Shown one piece after another: positions 1-8,600 of a stretch of DNA of 32,601 bases (positions within the stretch are counted from its first letter, which is position 1; each line of letters starts with the position of its first letter). The stretch is taken from positions 1 through 32,601 of the forward strand of contig NZ_JXCA02000019.1 of NCBI RefSeq assembly GCF_000828085.3, given 5' to 3'. The notes below the pieces were generated by a model that saw only the letters and a program-made list of their open reading frames with translations, ran no database searches and was not told the origin of the DNA. The translations under genes and the position numbers were made by a program. The stretch is from Scytonema tolypothrichoides VB-61278. Lineage in GTDB: Bacteria > Cyanobacteriota > Cyanobacteriia > Cyanobacteriales > Nostocaceae.

Positions 1-921
1 TTAGCATATTACACTTGCACTCTCAAATATCGACCACCAGCACATGCCAGGTTTGGTTCAATTGTTGAAAGATTATTTGGGACAGCCAATACGCAGTTTA
101 TTCATGAGTTGCAAGGTAATACCCAAATTAAACGTCTTAACCGCCAAGTTACTGTATCAGTTAGTCCAGAACGATTAGCAATTTGGACATTAGGAGAACT
201 ATATTTAGCTCTATGCGAATGGGCATATTCAGTTTATGACCAAAGATTGCATCCCACATTAGGTAAAAGCCCTCGCGATGCTTTTGTTTACGGACTTACT
301 ATTGGCGGAAGTCGTTTACATCGACGAGTCGAATATGACGAATTATTTAAGATCTTAACTCTACCTGCACCCGATGGGGGACAGCGGAAAGTTCAACCCG
401 GAAAAGGGGTAAAAATCCATAATATTTATTACTGGGCAGACATATTTCGGAACCCAGAAATTGAGAAATCAATGGTGTGGGTTCGGTATGATCCTTGGGA
501 TGCAGGAGTTGCCTATGCTTTAGCCGGAAAACAATGGGTAAAATGCATTTCTTCGTACTATCAATATTTCCAAGGACGTTCCGAAAAAGAAATTCGACTC
601 ATCAGCGCAGAACTGAATCAGCACAAACGTAATTATGAGAGAAACCGGACAATAACGGATAAAGAATTAGTGAATTTTTTAAATTCTCAACAAGCATCTG
701 AAGGGAGCTTCCTTAAACAACGTTTGCGTGATGCCGAACATTACAAAATTCACAAAATCATTCAAAATAGTTCTGACGAACCACACAAACTATATCCTAC
801 TTGTTCTGATAACGAAAATGCTCTCTCTTCACAAGAAGAGAATAATACTGAGACAAATTACAATTCCCACAAGAGTTTCAACTCCAACACAGAAATTTTT
901 GAATATTATGGAGAGTTTTAA
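1..921 (+). CDS. tnsB: Tn7-like transposase TnsB/TniA, C-terminal part (5' end outside window)
   Basis: The frame is open from base 1, so the true start lies upstream and 306 residues are visible. The first ~35 residues contain RFGSIVERLFGTANTQF, the typical end of a Mu/Tn7-type DDE integrase core; the E of VERLFGT is the expected last catalytic acid. The rest matches the Mu-transposase C-terminal beta-barrel region (DQRLHPTLGKSPRDAF, then VRYDPWD) and a basic, helical, Asn/Ser-rich tail. Family role: it binds the transposon ends and carries out strand transfer. The stop overlaps the tnsC start by one base (TAATG), so the two are translationally coupled. The visible part shows no damage. The family call is firm; whether it is closer to Tn7, Tn5053 or the V-K CAST branch cannot be settled without the N-terminal half. 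Confidence 0.9.
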   Translation, partial: LAYYTCTLKYRPPAHARFGSIVERLFGTANTQFIHELQGNTQIKRLNRQVTVSVSPERLAIWTLGELYLALCEWAYSVYDQRLHPTLGKSPRDAFVYGLTIGGSRLHRRVEYDELFKILTLPAPDGGQRKVQPGKGVKIHNIYYWADIFRNPEIEKSMVWVRYDPWDAGVAYALAGKQWVKCISSYYQYFQGRSEKEIRLISAELNQHKRNYERNRTITDKELVNFLNSQQASEGSFLKQRLRDAEHYKIHKIIQNSSDEPHKLYPTCSDNENALSSQEENNTETNYNSHKSFNSNTEIFEYYGEF

Positions 922-2030
922 TGTCAACCGAAAAAAGCTTTCCTCGTGATTTACTCCAGCGACCTCAACAGGATAGAGTTGCTTATTTCCAGCAATATAC
1001 AATGGCACATCCAAAATTACTATTAGCTTTTGAAAAACTAACACATGCAATTGATGACCCAGCAACTGTAGCTTTAATCTTTTTATTTGGTCCAACGGGT
1101 GTTGGTAAAACAACTTTACTCCGTCGCATGACAACTAAGTTGCTAACTTCAAATCTTGAAAAAATGGAACAGGATAAAGGCTTTATTCCTATTGCTGGGA
1201 TTGAAGCTGCTACCCCTGAATTTAGTAACTTTAATTGGAAGGATTTTTACTCACGTGCTTTGACTGTTCTCCAAGATCCATGCCTGGAACTACCAGGTTA
1301 CGGTCAAGTTACTAATTCAAAGTTGAAAACTTCGCTGGAAACTGCACTTAAATATCGTCAACTTCAAGTTTTTTGCATTGATGAAGCACAAAATCTTAGT
1401 AAAGTTGCCAGCGGACGTAAATTACGCGACCAAACTGATTGTATCAAATCGCTGGCTAACTTCACTGCTGTTAAGTTTGTACTGGCGGGTACTTATGATT
1501 TATTAATACTGCGAAATTTGAGTGCTCAACTGTGCCGACGTAGCCTGGATATTCATCTGGAACGCTACAAAGCCGAAAATCCGGAGGATTTAAAAGCTTT
1601 CAGAGGTATTGTCCAAACCTTTCAACGCCATTTACCTCTTGAAGTTGAGCCGGATTTACTTAAACACTGGGATTTTTGCTATGAGCGCAGTTGTGGTTGT
1701 GTGGGTATTCTAAAAGATTGGCTTAGCCGTGCGTTTTTTTATGCATCTTCTCAAGGAGATAAAACTCTGACTATTAAACACTTGCAGTTGTCTGCTTACT
1801 CTACTGAACAATGCATGATTATAATCACCGAAACTAAACATGGAGAAAAGCAACTTGAGTTAATAGACGATAGTTCTGCTTTAAGAATTGCTTTAAGCTT
1901 AGAACATAATAATGATGCTTATGCTTCAGGTACCCACACTGCTACAACTCAAAAAAAATTCCGTCGTGACAAAGTAGGCAATACTAAACCTCAACGTCGT
2001 CCAGTTGGAGGAGGTGAAAATGCCAGTTGA
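921..2030 (+). CDS. tnsC: AAA+ transposition regulator TnsC/TniB
   Basis: This 369-aa ATPase has Walker A GPTGVGKTT at about residues 57-65 and Walker B VFCIDEAQNL with D155/E156. A sensor-like LAGTYD follows at about residue 220, and then the arginine-rich AQLCRRS segment. In the family TnsC/TniB forms ATP-dependent filaments on DNA and links the TniQ targeting protein to TnsB. It is longer than the ~275-aa TnsC of type V-K CRISPR transposons because of a ~60-residue C-terminal tail rich in Thr, Lys and Arg. The ATG at 921 overlaps the tnsB stop, and the C-terminal codons overlap the tniQ start by 11 bases, so the three genes form one operon. Catalytic residues look intact. Confidence 0.92.
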   Translation: MSTEKSFPRDLLQRPQQDRVAYFQQYTMAHPKLLLAFEKLTHAIDDPATVALIFLFGPTGVGKTTLLRRMTTKLLTSNLEKMEQDKGFIPIAGIEAATPEFSNFNWKDFYSRALTVLQDPCLELPGYGQVTNSKLKTSLETALKYRQLQVFCIDEAQNLSKVASGRKLRDQTDCIKSLANFTAVKFVLAGTYDLLILRNLSAQLCRRSLDIHLERYKAENPEDLKAFRGIVQTFQRHLPLEVEPDLLKHWDFCYERSCGCVGILKDWLSRAFFYASSQGDKTLTIKHLQLSAYSTEQCMIIITETKHGEKQLELIDDSSALRIALSLEHNNDAYASGTHTATTQKKFRRDKVGNTKPQRRPVGGGENAS

Positions 2031-2910
2031 ATATTTGACTAACTATGAATCTTGGGATTTTGACACAAATGAACTTCCTCCCCGTAGTCCTCTTTATTCT
2101 CTTCTTCCTATCGGTATTGGTACACCCGCAGTTGAAAGTTTTACCAGTTACCTGACTCGCTTGGCGGCTGCTCATGGTGTTTCTGTTACTACTTTGATTC
2201 GCTATAAAATTGCACCATTGTTTATCGAAAGCAGTCAACCAACAGATTTACTATCCGCCTATAGTATCAGAATACTTATGGATGCTTCGCTCAAAAAACC
2301 TACAATGCTCTTAATTCAAACTGCTGGATTTTGGTTAGACCTAACTCAAAATGCTTCTAAGCTTGTCTGTGCTGTTAAAACATTGACTGGTAGGCAAGAT
2401 ATTCATTATACATCACTATTGTCAATGCAGGGGTGGCGGCTAAAGTTTAATAATATTTTCCATTTCTCACAACGCTGGTGTCCTGACTGCTATTCTGACT
2501 GGCTTGAGTGCGGAAAGCCTATCTACCAACCTTTGTTATGGGCTTTGGAACCTGTAACTGTTTGTCCCCATCACCAACGTTACCTACAGTTGCGATGCCA
2601 CTATTGCAATAGTTTACAGCCATTTCTCATTTTGGACAAAACTCAAGCTGGTTGTTGTTGTATGTGTGGTGCATGGCTTGGACAAATTTTAGACTCGGAG
2701 GTTAATTTCGAGTTGCTCTGCGTTGATTGGGACAACTGGGTTGCTCAAGTTCTGGGAAAACTCCTAGCTGCGACCGATGTACTTGTTACAAATCCGACAA
2801 GATCGGAAACTCGGTCTCTTGAGTGTCCAACATTTAATAGTCTAAATTGGTTTTTAAGGCAGTGTTATCAGATCGGAATCAATCCTGTTGAATATTTGAG
2901 TAATTTTTAA
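2020..2910 (+). CDS. tniQ: TniQ-family target-site adaptor
   Basis: This 296-aa protein has the TniQ N-terminal signature (LLPIGIGTPAVESFTSYLTR at residues 29-47) followed by zinc-binding pairs: WCPDC (C154/C157), VCPHH (C182 with H185), CHYC (C193/C196) and a CCCMC cluster near 213-216. TniQ proteins recognise the target or a targeting complex and recruit TnsC. I chose the ATG at 2020 because a strong GGAGGAGG ribosome site lies just before it; an upstream TTG at 2005 is in frame but would sit before that site. At ~300 aa it is longer than the ~170-aa TniQ of V-K CAST systems and closer to the TniQ of Tn5053/Tn7-like elements. No Cas gene follows it. Confidence 0.9.
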   Translation: MPVEYLTNYESWDFDTNELPPRSPLYSLLPIGIGTPAVESFTSYLTRLAAAHGVSVTTLIRYKIAPLFIESSQPTDLLSAYSIRILMDASLKKPTMLLIQTAGFWLDLTQNASKLVCAVKTLTGRQDIHYTSLLSMQGWRLKFNNIFHFSQRWCPDCYSDWLECGKPIYQPLLWALEPVTVCPHHQRYLQLRCHYCNSLQPFLILDKTQAGCCCMCGAWLGQILDSEVNFELLCVDWDNWVAQVLGKLLAATDVLVTNPTRSETRSLECPTFNSLNWFLRQCYQIGINPVEYLSNF

Positions 2911-3024
2911 ATTAAACTTGGGTGTATTTGAGTTCAACGTGCTCCCACCTGAAGTCAGTGAGCAACATCCGTAGCGCTATACTTTTCTTATTTTCTTTGT
3001 ATATAAGGCTAGTTTATTCAAGCA

Positions 3025-3068
3025 GAAAGCATAAAGTAAACAACTTGCGCTTTTCTTATGCTTACAGT
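3025..3068. repeat. Imperfect palindromic repeat, copy 1
   Basis: The 44-nt segment starts GAAAGCATAAAGT and ends ATGCTTACAGT; its arms AAGCATAA and TTATGCTT are exact inverse complements. The same segment recurs in the same orientation at 3917-3958, with 13-nt outer parts conserved and a divergent centre. It lies in the 238-base gap between tniQ and the RHH gene. It may be a solo copy of the end of the neighbouring TnpB element or a transposase-binding site of the Tn7-like element. The repeat itself is directly visible; its role is inferred. Confidence 0.7.
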
Positions 3069-3114
3069 ACTTTCAATGTGAAATATCAGTAAGCTGTGCC
3101 TTTCTCGCTCTAAA

Positions 3115-3150
3115 ATATCTATACGGTTGTATCTCCATCAGTGTAGATAT
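3115..3150. promoter_or_regulatory. Inverted repeat at the RHH gene start, candidate autoregulatory operator
   Basis: ATATCTATAC (3115-3124) and GTGTAGATAT (3141-3150) are inverse complements except at one base, 16 bases apart, and the right arm overlaps the ATG of the RHH gene at 3149. A smaller dyad, ATACGGTTGTAT, overlaps the inner end of the left arm. RHH proteins of the CopG/Arc type commonly bind short dyads over their own start. Operator function is inferred. Confidence 0.4.
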
Positions 3151-3733
3151 GGTGAAAATAGAGCGCGAGTCTATCAACTTCAAATTACCAAAATCCTTAT
3201 GTGACGCACTCAGAGCCGCAGCAGAACAACGCAACACTACCGCCACTGATTTGGTAATTCAAGGGTTGCACCATATTTTGGGGGGTGTACCTGGTGTGGA
3301 GGCTAGTGTCGAAGTTCGTTTATACCAACTTGAAGAAGAATTTTGGCTTCTCAAACAAAGCATTAATCTAACTAGCACTAACCCCCATCAAGAAAGTAGG
3401 TTAACTGTATTGGAGAATAAACTCGAAGCTATAAGTACTCGACTCGCTCAATTTGAAGGGGTGATAACGCAACTTCAATATAGCGTCAATTCATCAAAAT
3501 CCCGCAAATCGGGCTACCCCTATCAATTTAGTTCCCGATCGCTACAACTCCAACCCCTTGATGAGAAGAAACTAGCTCTGCGACTTAATACTACTGTAGC
3601 AACATTAACTGAAAAACGTACAACCCTCAGTCCCAAAGAGTTTGAATCTTGGACAAGAGACAAAGACAGTATTAAACGTGGATGGCAGTTCAACGATAAA
3701 GATGGTCTGTACCATGAAGTAAGCGCAACTTAA
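3149..3733 (+). CDS. Ribbon-helix-helix / coiled-coil protein downstream of tniQ
   Basis: This 194-aa protein is not a family I can name. Residues 4-45 fit a ribbon-helix-helix DNA-binding fold: a beta strand with SINFKLPKSL, then two helices around LRAAAEQRNTTATDLVIQGL. Residues ~55-115 are heptad-like (LEEEFWLLKQS, LENKLEAISTRLAQFEG), a likely coiled coil. The C-terminal ~55 residues contain a small helix-turn-helix-like module (LALRLNTTVATL) and an aromatic end (EFESWTRDKDS, then WQF). It lies co-oriented 238 bases after tniQ, where related transposons carry cargo, a targeting module or a regulator. A palindrome overlaps its start, suggesting autoregulation. It may be a transposition regulator, a target-selection protein or plain cargo; the sequence does not decide. 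Confidence 0.75.
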   Translation: MVKIERESINFKLPKSLCDALRAAAEQRNTTATDLVIQGLHHILGGVPGVEASVEVRLYQLEEEFWLLKQSINLTSTNPHQESRLTVLENKLEAISTRLAQFEGVITQLQYSVNSSKSRKSGYPYQFSSRSLQLQPLDEKKLALRLNTTVATLTEKRTTLSPKEFESWTRDKDSIKRGWQFNDKDGLYHEVSAT

Positions 3734-3888
3734 AGGGGTGAATGAGAATTGCTGGTGGTGACACACCCTCTCTATTGCATCCAACATTTATCACATTACC
3801 CGAAGCGCGTCCATCAACACTGTAAAAAATGCATCCAATACCAAGCGAGTTCAAGGATTATCTATTTCGCGATTGGAAGCATTGGCTT

Positions 3889-3958
3889 TGTAAGCATAAG
3901 TTAAGCAAGTCTCTTTGAAAGCATAAAGTGAGCAAGTTGCTCAACTTATCCTTACAGT
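3889..3958. repeat. Palindromic repeat copy 2 plus half-repeat, at the 3' end of tnpB
   Basis: A half-site TGTAAGCATAAG (3889-3900) is followed by a 42-nt copy (3917-3958) of the palindrome at 3025-3068. Its centre can form the stem GAGCAA/TTGCTC. The last five codons and stop of tnpB (minus strand, ending at 3941) lie inside this copy. In IS200/IS605-type elements the right-end hairpin and the guide RNA overlap the 3' end of tnpB, so this is a plausible right end/omega-RNA segment. TnsB-binding sites of the Tn7-like element are the alternative. Confidence 0.6.
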
Positions 3959-5035
3959 GACATCATTCCTGATGTTCAATGCTGCATTACCATCGCGGTC
4001 ATGATGAGTCTTGCATTTAGGACAATCCCATTCACGGATGTCCAGCGTTAACTCATCAACAACATGACCACAGCATGAACAAGTTTTTGAGCTAGGGAAA
4101 AATCTTCCTATTTCTATAAGTTGACCATCTTTTTGTTTCAACTTGTAATCAAGGAAGTTTACGAACATTCCCCAACCTACATCGGATATTGACTTTGATA
4201 GCTTGCGATTCCGCACCATTCCCTTAACATTGAGATTTTCTACAATGATGACTTGGCTTTCGTCTACTAGTTTCCTACTTAGTTTGTGTAGGAAGTCCTG
4301 ACGGGTATTTGATACTCGTTCGTGAACCTTAGCTATGAGTTTTCTGTATTTGTTTCTTGAATTACTACCTTTTACTTTACGGGCAAACTTCTTCTGCTTG
4401 CGTGCTAGATTCTTCTCATGACGCTTAAGATGTTTTGGGTTTGAATGCTTGGCAACTTCTTTGCCATCATGAACAATAGCAAAATCTTTAAGCCCCAAAT
4501 CAATACCAAGTATTTTATCACCTGTTGTTTGATTTGATTCACCTTCTACCTCACAAAGGATAGAAGCGAAGTACTTATCTGTAGGAGTCTTGCTTATCGT
4601 GATAGTCTTAAGCTTCCCCTCAATTGCTCTATGAAAGACTGCTTTAACAACACCAATTTTGGGAATGTCTAAACAATCACCAACAACCTTAACATTTTGA
4701 GGATATTGAATTGATTGTTTGTGGTGCTTTGACTTAAACTTAGGGAATTTAGCACGTCTCTCAAAAAAGTTAGTGTAAGCCTTGTTTAAATTGATTGCTA
4801 CACACTGCAAAACAGCCGAATAACAATCTTCTTTTAACCAAGGATGTTCTACTTTTAATTGAGGTAGGTAAGCTTTATAAACACTTAGTTTTAACGAGTT
4901 TCCGGTTTCTGAATAGTGTTGAATGCAGGCATTTAAAGCATAATTCCAGTACCAACGTGCACAACCAAACGATTTGGCTAGTGATTCTTGTTGTTCGATT
5001 GTTGGATATAGCCTGACCTTTACTGCTTTCAACAC
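3941..5035 (-). CDS. tnpB: TnpB RNA-guided nuclease of an IS200/IS605-type element
   Basis: TnpB is a compact RuvC-type nuclease guided by an RNA from its own right end; it helps retain the element at the donor site. All key parts are present (numbered from the upstream GTG at 5044): N-terminal LKAVKVRLYPT, RuvC acids in ILGIDLGLKDF (D182), IIVENLNVKG (E269) and HHDRDGNAALN (D351), plus the zinc knuckle with C322/C325 and C341/C344. The usual length is ~360-400 aa, so it looks intact. The AAGGAGG site (complement of 5044-5050) fits a GTG start at 5035; the GTG at 5044 would overlap that site. No TnpA gene is present, so the copy is non-autonomous for transposition. It is transcribed toward the RHH gene, and a short divergent RHH gene lies upstream. 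Confidence 0.93.
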   Translation of the reverse strand: MLKAVKVRLYPTIEQQESLAKSFGCARWYWNYALNACIQHYSETGNSLKLSVYKAYLPQLKVEHPWLKEDCYSAVLQCVAINLNKAYTNFFERRAKFPKFKSKHHKQSIQYPQNVKVVGDCLDIPKIGVVKAVFHRAIEGKLKTITISKTPTDKYFASILCEVEGESNQTTGDKILGIDLGLKDFAIVHDGKEVAKHSNPKHLKRHEKNLARKQKKFARKVKGSNSRNKYRKLIAKVHERVSNTRQDFLHKLSRKLVDESQVIIVENLNVKGMVRNRKLSKSISDVGWGMFVNFLDYKLKQKDGQLIEIGRFFPSSKTCSCCGHVVDELTLDIREWDCPKCKTHHDRDGNAALNIRNDVTVRIS

Positions 5036-5094
5036 TTCAATCACCTCCTTGCTTCGTACATGATAGCATAATGAGGAAGCAATGAGGAAACAAA

Positions 5095-5262
5095 ATGAAA
5101 GATAAATATATCAGAATTAGAACGTCAGAAAGAAGATTAAATAAGCTGCGTCTATATGCGAGTTTGACAGAAAAAACAATGACTCAAGTGATTGATGAGA
5201 TGATTGACTCGTTAAAAATCCCGGAGATAGACAAAAATTCGGACATCTCACGCCCGCGTTGA
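5095..5262 (+). CDS. Small ribbon-helix-helix protein divergent from tnpB
   Basis: This 55-aa ORF starts ATG and reads KDKYIRIRTSERRLNKLRLY, then ASLTEKTMTQVIDEMIDSL. That is a short RHH (Arc/CopG-like) fold: a strand with alternating basic residues, then two helices. It lies 59 bases from the tnpB start and is transcribed away from it, so both share a control region. A role as repressor of tnpB is plausible for an RHH protein there. The last ~11 codons (DKNSDISRPR and stop) lie inside the foldback element at 5230-5414, so the original C-terminus was probably replaced by the insertion; the RHH core is unaffected. Confidence 0.65.
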   Translation: MKDKYIRIRTSERRLNKLRLYASLTEKTMTQVIDEMIDSLKIPEIDKNSDISRPR

Positions 5263-5414
5263 CGAGGTCTTCCACGTAGAAAAATAAGCCAGCCCTATTA
5301 CTACGCGTACTCGTCTTGGAACACTAATCAACAAAACAAGGGCTGGCTTATTTTTCAGGGGACAAATGCGTGACCTGTGGTCAACATAGGTTGGAGATGC
5401 ACCGAATTTTTGTC
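5230..5414. mobile_element. 185-bp foldback MITE
   Basis: Perfect 13-bp terminal inverted repeats GACAAAAATTCGG (5230-5242) and its complement (5402-5414) bound the element, with further partial pairing beyond (CATCTC/GAGATG, GTTGAC/GTCAAC). Nested inside is a second perfect 16-bp inverted repeat, AAAAATAAGCCAGCCC at 5280-5295 against 5340-5355. No ORF encodes a transposase, so it is a non-autonomous element. I saw no clear target duplication. The inner stem could also act as a terminator for the small RHH gene. Confidence 0.7.
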
Positions 5415-5642
5415 CGCCTTATATCCCGACTTCTTACGGAGTACCGTTATAGCGCGGGGCTTACGGCGAAGAAGCTAAACCTTCCCTCTCCTTAACAAGG
5501 AGAGGGATGCCCGATAGGGCAGGAGTGAGGTGAGACCAGTGCTGCAGGAGGGTTTCCCGACCTAGGCATCTGGCGTTCGCGAAGCGTCTCCGAAGGAGAT
5601 ACCCGGAGGGTAACACCCGTGAATTCAACACCCACTCATTCA
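5415..5642. repeat. Cluster of generic cyanobacterial intergenic repeats
   Basis: No gene is seen here. The stretch holds a 10-bp stem with a 3-base loop, CCCTCTCCTT to AAGGAGAGGG (5484-5506), followed by the common partner text GATGCCCGATAGGGCAGG. Next comes a GC-rich palindrome-rich repeat around GGCGTTCGCGAAGCGTCTCC (5572-5591) with GGAGATACCCGGAGGGTAAC after it. Repeats of these types are familiar from many Nostocales intergenic regions. A short open frame here is just translated repeat. The stem may help end transcription of the large exoprotein gene arriving on the minus strand. Confidence 0.6.
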
Positions 5643-8600
5643 TCAACGCGCAGCACAACTACTACTAGGTGCTGGCTGCTCACGCTGTACACCAGTCTTG
5701 GTAGGATCATAACCAACCAGCAGCACCTCACCTTTTTCGTTATATATCCATCCTCGGGCTGGTATTATCTCTTTGACAGTTGGCTTTTGAGATGGCTGCT
5801 TTTCTGATGTACTTGTTGAACTTACCGTAATAGCAACAGGCTTAACCAAATCAACCCGCACATTGTCACTACTGAGAATTTTCTTGGGATCCGTTGGAAT
5901 TCCCCCACGTCCGACGATGGTAAAGCTACTACCAAAACCTTTCGTACAGGGATTTTGAGCAATTTGCTGTGCTGGGTCAATGACAGCTTGTGATAACTCA
6001 AATAACCCTTGGCTGGGATCGATATTAAGTATATTTATTTCCACCGTACCACTGAACTGCGGACCAAGGGTAGAACTGGCAGTGATATCACTCAATGGTG
6101 TTTCTTGCGCCCGATACTGAATACCAAAGATACCATTCGCATTAATGTTTATCCGACCACCAAAGCTTTCTTCTGCTTTAGCAGTGATGTCACTATTTTC
6201 TTGTGGAAAGGCGACGAGATTGCCAGTGTTAATGGTGATATTACCGCCAGTCGCTAAGCCAGTAGCATTTGTGGTTATTTTACTGCCACGACGCAACAGC
6301 ACATAATCGCGAGCGCGCAAATTGATATTTCCTTGCCCAGCTACAGTGTCGGCGTTGATAGTTGAGTTATTATCCAAACGGATAGAACGAGCAATAACTT
6401 CTATGTCGCCAGCAGCACCTTTGCCAGTACTATCAGTAGAAATTCGAGCACCATCTTTAAGGGAAACAGAAGCAGCGTTAATGTTGATGTTGCCACCATT
6501 GCCCACACCTGTTGCTCCCACACCGCTAAAGATATCCGCATTGACAAGCTCAACCGAATTAAATGCTCGCACCGACACGTTGCCTGCATTCCCGAGTCCA
6601 AATGTGCTGGCAGAAAGTGCGCCACGATCACTTAAGGACAACGAACCACTTGTAATTGTAATATTTCCCCCATTGCCCACAGCTCCTGTTCCCACCTCGC
6701 TGATCAGCGCACTGCGCAATCCGTTCTTTACTCCAGCAATTGTCACTCTATCTGTGACATTAGCTGTGATATTCCCTGCATTCCCTTGTCCATAAGTGCT
6801 GGCTTCCAGTTGAGCACCATCGGTTAAAGAGAAAGAACCAGAGGAGACAGTAATATTTCCCCCATTACCTGTCGCCCTCGTGCTGACTCGACTGAAAATC
6901 GCACTGGATAATCCATCCTTGACCCCAGAAATTGTTACGGGTCCTGTGACATCAACTGTGACATTACCTGCATTCCCCCTTCCAGCTAGCTGAGTAGAAG
7001 ATGCTTCACGAACCAAGGTTAGCAGTTGAGCACCATCTTTAAGTGAGAAAGTTGCTGCCTTGATGTCGATATTGCCTCCTTTGCCTACACCTCCTGCTTC
7101 CACAGTGCTGAAGATGATAGCACTGCCTGCAAGCGAAACTGCACCGGACGCTCGCACTGACACACTACCTGCATTTCCTTGTCCTGTGGTACTGGCACTC
7201 AGTTGAGCACCATCGCTTAAAGAGAACTCGCCAGAAGAAATAATAATATTTCCCCCATTGCCTGTCGCCCCCGTGCTGACTCGACTCAAAATCGCACTGG
7301 ATAATCCATCCTTGACCCCAGAAATTGTTACGGGTCCTGTGACATCAACTGTGACATTACCTGCATTCCCCCTTCCAGCTAGCTGAGTAGAAGATGCTTC
7401 ACGAACCAAGGTTAGCAGTTGAGCACCATCTTTAAGTGAGAAAGTTGCTGCCTTGATGTCGATATTGCCTCCTTTGCCTACACCTCCTGCTTCCACAGTG
7501 CTGAAGATGATAGCACTGCCTGCAAGCGAAGCTGCACCGGACGCTCGCACTGACACGCTGCCTGCATTCCCTTGTCCAAAGGTACTAGCAGACAGTCTGC
7601 CACCATCACTTAAAGAAAAGGAACCAGAAGAAATAGTAATGTTCCCCGCATTACCTGTCGCCCCCGTGTTGACTCGACTGAAAATCGCACTGGGAAATCC
7701 ATCCTTCACCCCAGAAATTGTTACTGGTCCTGTGACATCAACAGTGACATTGCCTGCATCTCCCTTTCCGGCTGGCTGGGTGTTAGATGCTTCACGAATC
7801 AAGGTTTGCAGTTGAGCACCATCCTTAAGTGATAATGTTGCTGCCTTGATATCGATATTGCCACCATTCCCCACTGCTCCTGCTTCCACAGTACTGTAAA
7901 CATCGCTGTAGACAAGCTCAACTCCACCCAACGCTCGCACCGACACATTACCTGCATTTCCTTGTCCAAATGTGCTGGCAGTCAGGAGAGCACCATCGGT
8001 TAAAGAGAACTCGCCAGAAGAAATAGTAATATTTCCCCCATTCCCTGTCGCCCCCGTGTTGACTCGACTGAAAATCGCACTGGCTAATCCGTCCTTCACC
8101 CCAGAAATTGTTACAGGTCCTGTGACATCAACCGTGACATTGCCTGCATCTCCCTTTCCGGCTAGCTGAGTGGAAGATGCTTCACGAACTGAGGTTTGCA
8201 GTTGACCACCATCTTTGAGTGAGAAAGTTGCTGCCTTGATGTCGATATTGCCACCTTTACCCACGCCTCCTGCTTCCACATTGCTGAAAATGGTAACACT
8301 GCCTGCAAGCGAAACTGCACCGGACGCTCGCACTGACACATTACCTGCATTTCCTTGTCCATAGGTGCTGGCAGTCAGTTGAGCACCATCGCTTAAAGAG
8401 AAAGAACCACTTGTAATAGCAATATTTCCCCCATTCCCTGTCGCCCCCGTGTTGACTTGGCTGAAAATCCCACTGGCTAATCCGTCCTTCACCCCAGCAA
8501 TTGTTACGGATCCAGTGACATCAACAATGACATTGCCTGCATCTCCCTTTCCGGCTGGCTGAGTGGAAGATGCTTCACGAACTGCGGTTTGCAGTTGAGC

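Noticed and set aside
2911-3960. Possible CRISPR array or tracrRNA next to the Tn7-like genes
   Set aside because: There are only two full hairpin copies ~890 bases apart and one half-site, with no regular repeat-spacer pattern and no cas gene.
3941-5035. The TnpB as a Cas12k-like targeting subunit of the transposon
   Set aside because: It is transcribed opposite to tniQ, has TnpB length (~365 aa) and keeps all RuvC acids, whereas Cas12k is larger and inactive. It is best read as a separate inserted element.
5461-5658. A 65-aa minus-strand frame
   Set aside because: It lies entirely in generic palindromic repeats and overlaps the end of the exoprotein gene.
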